Assembly: GCA_043808235.1 (NCBI GenBank)
Contig: JAZDFC010000092.1
Location: 6,748 to 70,747, forward strand
Reading direction: 5' to 3'
Length of the DNA: 64,000 nt
From: JAZDFC01 sp043808235
Lineage (GTDB): Bacteria > Bacteroidota > Ignavibacteria > Ignavibacteriales > Melioribacteraceae
Positions 38,701 through 45,015 of the stretch are shown here, one piece after another. Position 1 is the stretch's first letter; every line of letters begins with the position of its first letter. Below the pieces are notes generated by a model. It was not told the DNA's origin. It did not search any database and was given only the letters and a program-made list of their open reading frames with translations. The position numbers and the translations under genes are program-made.

Positions 38701-38983
38701 TATAGTCAATACTTATCGCTTCTTCCATTACAGGTACTGAATATGTAATATCAATACCTCCGTTGAGATGGGCGTTGTGTACAAGATCCGATTGTGAGAT
38801 GAATACATTTCCATGTCCGTCGTCAGTGGCGCAGTTTATCCATCCGCCGAGACCGTTAACTGGAATTATTGACAAAGGTACTTCATCGATAGAACCGCAA
38901 ATAGAAAAATCAGTTTGATTTTTTTGAGCAAAAAGACTGGAAGACAATATCAACAGAACAATAAAGTAAAATTTGGTTTTCAT
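35726..38983 (-). CDS. T9SS-exported LVIVD beta-propeller protein with RTX repeats (paralogue C)
   Basis: 1085 residues with signal MKTKFYFIVLLILSSSLFAQ. The propeller (about 25-640) matches paralogues A and B (NFIDMAF/NFVDMAFNSAYCYAICDDNLEIFSRTEDEYPGG region). A lysine/arginine patch (EKKRKKKRH) links it to a calcium-binding RTX block with true nonapeptides: GSLGNDVLIGGSGVDNL, SGGSGNDYLYYGG and NGGSGDDTFINQ. A trailer, IDGGGSKATDTLYFDTDGLNAVDDG, is shared with the 13660 product, then the sorting domain (LCQNYPNPFNPTTTIKYAVP to KKMMILK). The RTX block should fold on extracellular calcium. A compound palindromic insert lies at 35907-35963. Spacing to both neighbours is about 30 bases, implying an operon. 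Confidence 0.92.
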   Translation of the reverse strand: MKTKFYFIVLLILSSSLFAQKNQTDFSICGSIDEVPLSIIPVNGLGGWINCATDDGHGNVFISQSDLVHNAHLNGGIDITYSVPVMEEAISIDYNNGRIVCGTMGDYVTTFLPGSSSAFVENFQYNLSGGIGIDRVDLDADYLYILEMNSNYYPDMIHILDWTNGPNSNEPIGSYHPTNTEIKDFKIDGNTIFIVGKFDGVDKLVVLDVTNKNNPVEAASVDIENATSVGFDDVYVFVGCKSQTGNDGLRVFLRSNIATVFRDVFRSLIDFDQIFIQGNRMFVRDGINLIVINITHYDTGVEPVVLGQAGFTDFSQWSFTIGGVVGNNLYFTDSGQFGIIDITSLAQIFLAGKFISPRVVWDLEMDNNRMVLVGDGIYSYNITDPADPQLISNGELDGAQKVFMYDNQCFVANNTFGMYIFDIDNLGTQVGHYVSKSPDQANFVDMAFNSAYCYAICDDNLEIFSRTEDEYPGGTWPRKLMSRTEIGAFASSVLLDGNFLYVAHENGLSIYNVMSPTDPTLFNTINIPGAAGLGKDENFYIVCNVENGSTYLSAYDAVTNPPTFLKKQNIADSAPLGIGFQKVMDLIDGLILVTIQNTVQSFVYIPESNEFAVGPIYTDDHGLDNIKAYAPPDDEKKIKNGYDDTEKKRKKKRHAGGARQSYGAKRLQMLGGTHAYFTGGKLIIASDDDIDIKIGRDSQGYVTINGQRAVDESGNPIPADQVTSIKFNDNGSYSNEIDFSDVNSTTFPNLPPNTLTENNTTVNCGGGNEKVIAGNSGVSITGSLGNDVLIGGSGVDNLSGGSGNDYLYYGGNDQLNGGSGDDTFINQPANSFSNNKNHSYSELVSKSNSAEDPIGLDDESGTDTLNFGQNPVNRKINLDLPGVAQTIDNIGLRIVLNAQIECFIGGDGVDVVTVKPLADAARYIDGGGSKATDTLYFDTDGLNAVDDGSTITVEGYEPITYANFSQVIVGDVIVNVEEYSVPTEFKLCQNYPNPFNPTTTIKYAVPSNPPLSPFIKGGSGEAEGDLVTLKIYDILGQEVTTLVNKEQKPGNYSVTFNAGGLASGVYFYRIHIKDFCNVKKMMILK
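35907..35963. repeat. 57-bp compound palindrome (CCCCCTTTAATAAAGGGGG type) inside a T9SS sorting domain
   Basis: Outer arms AAATCCCCC and GGGGGATTT, inner arms TCCCCCTTTA/TAAAGGGGGA, plus a small CGGCTTCGCCG hairpin. It encodes the extra SNPPLSPFIKGGSGEAEGDL before VTLKIYD, in frame. A third unrelated repeat family in the same loop. Confidence 0.9.
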
Positions 38984-39014
38984 TATTACTCCGTTATAAT
39001 TATTTGTTTTGTAT

Positions 39015-40967
39015 CTATTTTAAAATGATCATCTTTTTCACATCGCTGAAATCATTTGTCTGCAGCCGGTAAAAATAAACTCCCGAAGGCAATCCGCTTG
39101 CGTTGAATTCAACTGAATAGTATCCCGATCCGCCAAAGGCGGATTGTTCTTTGTTTAAAAGTGTCGCAACTTCACGTCCAAGCACATCATAAATTTTTAA
39201 CGTAACATGTTGTAGAGACGCCATATATGGCGTCTCTACAGTGGGTACTGCAAATTTAATAGTAGTAGATGAATTGAACGGGTTGGGAAAGTTTTGTTCA
39301 AGTCCGAAAGTTGAAGGGTGCAAGTCGCAAGTTACTTCCACGATATCCGAATATGTGAAAGAACCATCTGTGTCAATTTGTTTTAAACGATAAGAATATT
39401 TTCGCGCTGTTATATCTTCATCAATAAACGAGTACTCTTTTAGTGAATTGCTGTTCCCACTTCCTTCCACAAAACCAATTGTTGAAAAACCTCCAAGGTT
39501 TGAGCCTTCTTTACTATTCGTTAAACCTTGGAGGTTTGTTGAACGCTCAACCTCAAATCCGTAATTATTCACTTCAGTTGCAGTCTGCCAGTATAGGATA
39601 ACACCATCATTTGAAATGAAAGCAGTGAATGATACCAACTCAACTGGAACGGGTGTATCGGGATCTACTCCAATCGTCCATTCGTATGCACCTAAATCAA
39701 TAGTAGTACTTTGAATACGGGTTTGTCCACGAATATCGGAAAGTTGAGAATTATAACTGTTGTAGCCCACATTTTTGCATGGAGAATTTCCAGAAATACG
39801 ATAATCTCCACCAACTGTATTTACAAATTGAGGATCGGAAGTAATATCATTATTTGTAGCCGTAAATGTTCCACCCGCAAATACAAATACATTACCTGAT
39901 GCGTTTCCATAACAAGAATAATTCAATGTAATTTTTGAACCACCTTCTTCAATATATAATTCATCTCCATCTGAGTTTGCTGAATTACCCCAAATGATAC
40001 AGTTGTTGAGTGTTGTCGTATGAGAGGGATTACCGCTATTGTATATTCCTCCGCCTTTTCCACCGGAGGTCGTGTTTAATGCGATAGTGCAATTAATATA
40101 TGTTGGCGAAGAAGATGAATTGACTATACCACCACCAGCTACACCGGCAGTATTTGTTGAAAACAAACAATTAGTAAAAGTTGGAAAACCACCCCAATTC
40201 TCGATTCCACCTCCATTATTGCTGCTGTTCGACGAGAACGTACAGTTGACGAAGTTTGGAGAAGAACCATTATATATTCCGCCACCATCCCAAGCGCCGG
40301 TATTCGAAGTAAATGAACAATTAGTAAATGTTGAGATACAAGTATTCAGAATTGAAATCCCACCGCCAATAAGAGCATAGTTAAATGTAAATGTGCAATT
40401 AGTGATCGTAGGACTAGAATTGGAATTAAACATCCCACCGCCGGAATTAAGTTCTCCATCACCATTTGCATTCCCGTCTTTTATGGTAAAACCATCTAAA
40501 ATGGCAGAACTTGTCAAACTTAAAGGAGACTGATGATAGAACACATGATAACAGTTGTCGGAGTTATTACCGACAGTACCAATATCGCCGCTTAAAATAG
40601 TTTCATTGGTCCCGCCAACACCATAATCATTACGATCAGTAAGTTCATCTTCTCCTCCTGCAAAGCCGCCGTAGATTGAAACTCCATCTTTCATTCGGAA
40701 ATGAAAATCGCGATCGCCAATAATCACTAAATCATAAGGACTTGATGGTTTGTATGTCCCTTTTGCCACCCATATTTGATCACCAGACGCTGCAGCAGTA
40801 AGAGCCGCTTGCAATCCTTCGTATGCATTATCCCAGTTTGTACCATTTTTCGAACCCGCACCTGTCATAGTCACATAACGGGGGACTGCCATTGTATTTT
40901 GCATGAATAATCCTGCAAGGATAAACAGAGTATATAAAAACCAATTATATCTTTTTTTCTTAGTCAT
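39015..40967 (-). CDS. T9SS-exported right-handed beta-helix protein (choice-of-anchor Q type)
   Basis: 650 residues from ATG 40967 (GGAAAT upstream; a TTG at 40979 is also in frame). A signal segment (WFLYTLFILAGLFMQNTMA) is followed by the POMP/Q-anchor opening RYVTMTGAGSKNGTNWDNAYEGLQAAL and IWVAKGTYKP. A right-handed beta-helix of repeated SPTITNCTFTFNYALIGGGI, NFVNCTFSSNSSNNGGGIEN and PTYINCTIALNTTSGGKGGGIY ladders follows, with the closing DPQFVNTVGGDYRISGNSPC and DLGAYEW. Then a Fn3-like domain (FEVERSTNLQG...YSFIDEDITARKYSYRLKQID) and the sorting domain. It carries three separate in-frame palindromic inserts (39128, 39211, 39487), the most of any gene here. Probable surface carbohydrate-binding or adhesive protein. 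Confidence 0.9.
   Translation of the reverse strand: MTKKKRYNWFLYTLFILAGLFMQNTMAVPRYVTMTGAGSKNGTNWDNAYEGLQAALTAAASGDQIWVAKGTYKPSSPYDLVIIGDRDFHFRMKDGVSIYGGFAGGEDELTDRNDYGVGGTNETILSGDIGTVGNNSDNCYHVFYHQSPLSLTSSAILDGFTIKDGNANGDGELNSGGGMFNSNSSPTITNCTFTFNYALIGGGISILNTCISTFTNCSFTSNTGAWDGGGIYNGSSPNFVNCTFSSNSSNNGGGIENWGGFPTFTNCLFSTNTAGVAGGGIVNSSSSPTYINCTIALNTTSGGKGGGIYNSGNPSHTTTLNNCIIWGNSANSDGDELYIEEGGSKITLNYSCYGNASGNVFVFAGGTFTATNNDITSDPQFVNTVGGDYRISGNSPCKNVGYNSYNSQLSDIRGQTRIQSTTIDLGAYEWTIGVDPDTPVPVELVSFTAFISNDGVILYWQTATEVNNYGFEVERSTNLQGLTNSKEGSNLGGFSTIGFVEGSGNSNSLKEYSFIDEDITARKYSYRLKQIDTDGSFTYSDIVEVTCDLHPSTFGLEQNFPNPFNSSTTIKFAVPTVETPYMASLQHVTLKIYDVLGREVATLLNKEQSAFGGSGYYSVEFNASGLPSGVYFYRLQTNDFSDVKKMIILK
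39128..39144. repeat. Small palindrome ATCCGCCAAAGGCGGAT inside a T9SS sorting domain, second loop
   Basis: Perfect 7-base arms around AAA. It lengthens NKEQKPGYYS-type sequence to NKEQSAFGGSGYYS, in frame, downstream of the usual insertion loop. It resembles the intergenic palindrome at 61085. Confidence 0.8.
39211..39240. repeat. 30-bp perfect palindrome, GTAGAGACG family, inside a T9SS sorting domain
   Basis: Same class as 8171-8200 (GACGCC/GGCGTC). It encodes VETPYMASLQ between KFAVPT and HVTLKIYD. Confidence 0.93.
39487..39537. repeat. In-frame inverted repeat AAACCTCCAAGGTTT in a Fn3-like domain
   Basis: Perfect 15-base arms (39487-39501 and 39523-39537) with a 21-base loop. It encodes NLQGLTNSKEGSNLGGF inside the usual EVERS...IGFVEGSGNSNS segment, so it is an insert in a different domain from the other palindromes. 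Related to the intergenic repeat 7928-7976. Confidence 0.88.
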
Positions 40968-40980
40968 GGTAATTTCCAAT

Positions 40981-42588
40981 TCATTTTAAAAGAATCATCT
41001 TCTTTGTTTCAGTGAACATGCCGCTTTTAATACAATAGAAATAAACTCCACTAGTTAGAGATGTTGCACCCGTCAAGCGCTGGGCAAGTTGCAACGTCTC
41101 TACGTAAACACCGGGGGATTTCAATTCATCAATGAGTGTCGCAACTTCACGTCCAAGCACATCATAAATTTTTAACGTAACATGTTGTAACCCACCCCTT
41201 TCGTTCCCCTCCCAAGAGGGGGAAACAGCCGCCGGAATGGAGTATTTTACTGTTGTTGTTGGATTGAAAGGATTGGGATAGTTCTGAAAAAGAAAGAAGC
41301 GATTCAGAATTGCCGGATCATAATTGATTTCATTTAACATCGAACGCATGTCAACTATATACGCATCCACGCTTGTAACGGCGCTTATGTTTTCACTCCA
41401 ATTGCTGCCGAAAATTATTCTTGTCCCGTCGCAGCTCACTGAAGCATGTGGTTCAGCCCAATATACGCTGTTGTCTCTATCGGGTGTTTCGGGTGAAAAT
41501 CTCCGGCTGTGATGATGAGCTATTCTTTGAACATCTCCGCTGCCATCGAGTTTAAGCGCGAATATTTCATCTTCGAAGGGAAGCCAATTTGCTGCATCGT
41601 GAGTAAGCCGCGCTTCACCGTCGAATGTACTGATGAAACACCATTCGGAGCGTTCCTCGTTTCTGCATGAAATGTGTGAATCGAACTGCCACGAAAATTC
41701 TATGAGATTTGTTTCTGTGCCATCAGCCAATCGAAACTTTTTTACAAAAATAGAATTAGTATTCTCGTCGTAATAATCCATCACCAATACTTCATCTCCC
41801 GATGCGTCAATGGTTAAATCGCTATGTCCGGCGCCAAGAGGCTTTTGCCAAATAAAATTGAAATTGCGGTCATATACTTCCACTCCTTCGAAACGTCCGG
41901 TTTCTGCTGTTGCGTAATCAACAACAACATAATTTCCATTTGTCGATATTGACACCCAATCGAAATCGGTTAGTGAAACGGGAAGCGCAAGTGTGGCGAC
42001 AACAGAATTTTGTTGAATATCATATACGACAAGATCTTTGTAATGTGTATCGGTATCATAAGTTTGTCCAACGAACGCATAATATTTTGCATCCCGCGAC
42101 AGGTTTCCTTCACCACGAGTATTTATCCATGTATATTCGGGGAATTCTCTCAACTGTGTTATTTGCCCGGACTCGATATCATATGTAGATAACACATTAT
42201 CCGATGCAAAAATTATCTGCTGCGGATTAGTTGGATGCCAGAAAATATCTTCACCCCAAAGCCCGGGTAATTCTTTGATGTAGGAATATGAATTACCGTC
42301 AAATAAAAAACTTCTCCCGTCATCGCTGAATAAAAGCATTCTTGATTCATCGGCGTTCCATGCCTGCCGTTTTGAATATTGCGGGAAAAATCCTGGGGTT
42401 GGAAAATTTAATGCATCGGTAATTCTAATTACGTTCGTTCCAAATATCGGATCGGTATAATAAACGTCTGCATTTGGTTTTGCGAACTCCGGCTGGGGTA
42501 GAGCATCATGATTTGTAATCCATTGAGCTGACAATGGATGAACAGAAGTAAATACTATTCCAACGAGATATAAATATACTTTTCTCAT
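40981..42588 (-). CDS. T9SS-exported beta-propeller protein of unknown function
   Basis: 535 residues with signal MRKVYLYLVGIVFTSVHPLSAQ. The body has TolB/WD40-like strands in which observation phrases repeat (QAWNADESRMLLFSDDGRSFL, DAKYYAFVGQTYDTDTHYKDLVVYDI, ISTNGNYVVVDYATAETGRFEGVEVYD, DASGDEVLVMDYYDENTNSIFV, SCDGTRIIFGSNWSEN). Overall it resembles periplasmic lyase-type or TolB-like propellers, but no catalytic motif is evident. The sorting domain (LFQNYPNPFNPTTTVKYSIP to KKMILLK) has two inserts at different loops (41054 and 41186). Thirteen bases separate it from the next gene, so it is cotranscribed. Confidence 0.87.
   Translation of the reverse strand: MRKVYLYLVGIVFTSVHPLSAQWITNHDALPQPEFAKPNADVYYTDPIFGTNVIRITDALNFPTPGFFPQYSKRQAWNADESRMLLFSDDGRSFLFDGNSYSYIKELPGLWGEDIFWHPTNPQQIIFASDNVLSTYDIESGQITQLREFPEYTWINTRGEGNLSRDAKYYAFVGQTYDTDTHYKDLVVYDIQQNSVVATLALPVSLTDFDWVSISTNGNYVVVDYATAETGRFEGVEVYDRNFNFIWQKPLGAGHSDLTIDASGDEVLVMDYYDENTNSIFVKKFRLADGTETNLIEFSWQFDSHISCRNEERSEWCFISTFDGEARLTHDAANWLPFEDEIFALKLDGSGDVQRIAHHHSRRFSPETPDRDNSVYWAEPHASVSCDGTRIIFGSNWSENISAVTSVDAYIVDMRSMLNEINYDPAILNRFFLFQNYPNPFNPTTTVKYSIPAAVSPSWEGNERGGLQHVTLKIYDVLGREVATLIDELKSPGVYVETLQLAQRLTGATSLTSGVYFYCIKSGMFTETKKMILLK
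41054..41103. repeat. Composite GTAGAGACG-family palindrome at a third loop of the sorting domain
   Basis: Outer arms TTAGAGATGTTGC/GCAACGTCTCTAC around a core ACCCGTCAAGCGCTGGGC that matches the 11860 core in 20 of 23 bases. The outer arms differ (GTTGC/GCAAC instead of GGGGC/GCCCC) on both sides at once. It encodes VETLQLAQRLTGATSL next to TSGVYFY, not the usual loop. Confidence 0.87.
41186..41226. repeat. AACCCACCCC-type palindromic insert inside a T9SS sorting domain
   Basis: Begins TTGTAACCCACCCCT, with hairpin CCCCTC/GAGGGG. It encodes PSWEGNERGGLQ before HVTLKIYD, in frame at the common loop. Same family as 33531. Confidence 0.8.
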
Positions 42589-42613
42589 ATTAACTCCCGG
42601 AAGAAAAAATTAT

Positions 42614-44086
42614 CTATTTCAGAAATAGAAGTTTTATAACTGCTGAAAAATTACCGGCTTCGAATTTGCATAAATATATTCCGCTTGGGAATTTGGAAGC
42701 ATCCCATTCAACTTCATAATTCCCGGGCACATGTTCTTTGTTTACGAGCGTGGTTATTTCTCTTCCAAGAACATCACATATCTTTAACGTAATGAGTTGT
42801 AGAGACGGGATATATCCCGTCTCTACAGTGGGTATTGCGTACCTAATTGTTGTTGTTGGATTGAACGGGTTGGGATAGTTCTGATAAAGTTTGAACTCAG
42901 CAGGCAATATTCCCGTATCATCAATATCCGTTAAAACCTCACTTGCATCAAATGTTAATTCTTTGAAAGTAATAAAATCGGTTGATTCGCCATAAGGCAC
43001 CCAAGCGCCGCCGCTTACTAAAAATATGTGTCCGCAATTATCGGGTGTAATAACAAAATCTAATAGTCCAACCCCATACGGATGTTCGTGGTAGGGAATT
43101 AAATTGCTCGAATATTCACCTTGAAACGATCTCCAATTTATAGTTGGAGAAAATCCTGCATGAGATGAAATTGAGAATGTATAATCCTCGGCAGAGAAGT
43201 AAAGGTTTTCCGACTTAAAAAAGGAGCCCATGTCTGCAAGAGCCGTAGGGTGTTTTTGCCATTCACTTCCCTCTTTAATAAAGTAATTGGATAATGAGCC
43301 ACAAGATTTCTGCCAAAGATGAAGTTTCCCGTCATTCGAAATTCCAAGAATTGCCTGGTCGCCGATATTACCGTAACCATTTCCAACCCAATGAGTAAAC
43401 TCTCTCTCCCAACCCTTGCCATTTTTAACAAATACAGAACAATAAGTCGAGTCCGGCGGGATAACATGCGTTACCGCAGCATAAAGAACATTATTAAATA
43501 CGATAGGCGATATTACTCCACCGGAATTACTGAAACCATCGTCCACTGCTTCGTAATTCCACGAATTCCCGGACCAGTACGTATGTCTAAGTCCCCACTT
43601 CCATTCAGGCAGATAGATATACCAATAAAATATTCCAAGATTAGATCCGCTGTTTTTAATACATGTTATTCCGGGTACAACACCCACCGAATCTATCTTG
43701 GTTGCGGTCCATCCTTTAGCTGTTCGTTTGTAGCAAAATATCTCGTAATTTAAAGAGAGATACACCCAGGGATTTTTATTCTCATCCAACTGAATAGCTG
43801 AATAACCAGAGTAAGGTACATCAAGAGTTGCAATATCTTCCAAAAAAAATACCGAACCCGATGTGATAGCATATTTTAATACCGACGGCTCCGCATTTTT
43901 GGTGTAAAGATACGAAAGATGAATTGTACCCTCATCCTCAACGGCATCCAATCCGGTTACGCCGGAATAATAAGAGCCATATGTAATAGTAAAAGAGTCT
44001 ATTGTAGTTGTATTGAAGTGGAGTTGTGCAGTAGATTTAGAAAGTATTAAAATGAAGAACGCGAATATATATATAACTTTCTTCAT
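42614..44086 (-). CDS. T9SS-exported secreted protein of unknown function (paralogue of the 22712 gene)
   Basis: 490 residues from ATG 44086, which has GGGGTGA seven bases upstream; a TTG further out is rejected. Signal MKKVIYIFAFFILILSKSTAQ. The first 60 residues parallel the 22712 product (TTIDSFTITYGSYYSGVTGLDAV, IHLSYLYTKNAEPSVLKYAI), and the rest is W/Y-rich beta structure (FYWYIYLPEWKWGLRHTYWSGNSW). Sorting domain LYQNYPNPFNPTTTIRYAIP to IKLLFLK, with KICDVLGREI (cysteine in place of tyrosine in the YD motif). First gene of the six-gene run down to 30816. A palindrome lies at 42798-42827. Confidence 0.88.
   Translation of the reverse strand: MKKVIYIFAFFILILSKSTAQLHFNTTTIDSFTITYGSYYSGVTGLDAVEDEGTIHLSYLYTKNAEPSVLKYAITSGSVFFLEDIATLDVPYSGYSAIQLDENKNPWVYLSLNYEIFCYKRTAKGWTATKIDSVGVVPGITCIKNSGSNLGIFYWYIYLPEWKWGLRHTYWSGNSWNYEAVDDGFSNSGGVISPIVFNNVLYAAVTHVIPPDSTYCSVFVKNGKGWEREFTHWVGNGYGNIGDQAILGISNDGKLHLWQKSCGSLSNYFIKEGSEWQKHPTALADMGSFFKSENLYFSAEDYTFSISSHAGFSPTINWRSFQGEYSSNLIPYHEHPYGVGLLDFVITPDNCGHIFLVSGGAWVPYGESTDFITFKELTFDASEVLTDIDDTGILPAEFKLYQNYPNPFNPTTTIRYAIPTVETGYIPSLQLITLKICDVLGREITTLVNKEHVPGNYEVEWDASKFPSGIYLCKFEAGNFSAVIKLLFLK
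42798..42827. repeat. 30-bp perfect palindrome, GTAGAGACG family, inside a T9SS sorting domain
   Basis: Arms TGTAGAGACGGGATA and complement, same inner class as 5867-5894. It encodes VETGYIPSLQ. Here the flank reads AATGAGT rather than ACATGT. Confidence 0.92.
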
Positions 44087-44622
44087 GACATCACCCCGCA
44101 AGAAGAATTAGAAAATCATTTATTATGTGATAACTTCAAAAACTTCTTTTATATAAAACGGATTATCGGTTATGCCGGTATTCTGGACAGAAAAAAGAGA
44201 AGAGGATTAACCAAAATTTTTTTTGACAATCCGAAATTGTCTGGCAACATTAAATCGATAAACTGAACGATAACGCTACCTCGCCTTGTGGGAAGGGTTT
44301 AAGTGCAAGAGTTGAAAATCTATGAGAAGAACAACTCTTCCACGCAAGATGGGGTGAATAATAAAATTACAATGGCAACATAATTCTGTTTCTTTAGAAT
44401 ATCAATATGGGCGGGTACATAAAAATGCCGCTTACAATAGAAAGTTGCATTTCGAAAGTTATTTATAAAGGATAATTACAATTGTGTTTGTAACTATAAA
44501 CTGTGCCCGAAATCTATGTGAATTTTTTAGAACAAAAATAAAATGTTGTAAAAGCAATCGGGACGCATTTGTAATTTTGTTAAGGTATAATTGGCGAAGA
44601 GAAAATTTTGAGAGATTATATT
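44087..44622. other. Gene-poor interval of about 535 bases
   Basis: Upstream of the six-gene T9SS run, so its promoter should lie here. AT-rich with several poly-T/A tracts. I see an 8-base inverted repeat (44307-44314 with 44332-44339) and no convincing ORF or RNA gene. Confidence 0.5.
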
Positions 44623-44895
44623 TTACTCCGCAAACATTTTGTATTGTTCATACATTGCCGCGGCAGAATCAAAATCGAATCGGGTGCGGATAAGGAACGC
44701 CTCATCTCGCTTGGCTTTCGGCAGTTCTTCCTCCCATTCCATGTTCGAATTTAGCACCTTGCCTGTAGTCATATCTTCTATTGCCCAGGAACCACCGGTG
44801 CTCTTCCTTGATTTCATTACAAGAAAAATTAGTCCGTCCAATTGAAATTTAACGGCCCGTTCGAACCATTGTATCTTTTCTTTATCGCTGAGCAT
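44623..44895 (-). CDS. Small hypothetical protein (about 90 aa)
   Basis: About 90 residues from ATG 44895 (TTG at 44901 also possible). Sequence features: a charged N-terminus (MLSDKEKIQWFERAVKFQ), a short beta-like centre (LIFLVMKSRKSTGGSWAIEDMTTGKVLNS), an acidic/basic turn (MEWEEELPKAKRDEAFLI) and a helical end (TRFDFDSAAAMYEQYKMF). No signal peptide or known motif. It ends upstream of a long gene-poor interval. I do not recognise it; it is supported mainly by codon use and balanced composition. Confidence 0.55.
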   Translation of the reverse strand: MLSDKEKIQWFERAVKFQLDGLIFLVMKSRKSTGGSWAIEDMTTGKVLNSNMEWEEELPKAKRDEAFLIRTRFDFDSAAAMYEQYKMFAE

Positions 44896-44961
44896 ATTCA
44901 AAAATATTGTTTGTACTGCATTATCGGAAAAGAATCTGAAAAATTTAAATGGCTGAAGGAA

Positions 44962-44993
44962 TAAAAATCCGAAGCAGTTTTAAACGACTTCGG
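44962..44993 (-). terminator. Rho-independent terminator after the secreted esterase
   Basis: CCGAAG/CTTCGG arms with an inner GTTT/AAAC extension (44969-44993) are followed on the minus strand by ATTTTTATT. It lies 22 bases after the esterase stop at 45016. Confidence 0.75.
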
Positions 44994-45015
44994 CTCTTTT
45001 AAGAAGGTTTATAAT

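Noticed and set aside
44307..44339. 8-base inverted repeat as terminator or riboswitch
   Set aside because: Short arms, long loop and no T-tract or conserved core; too weak.
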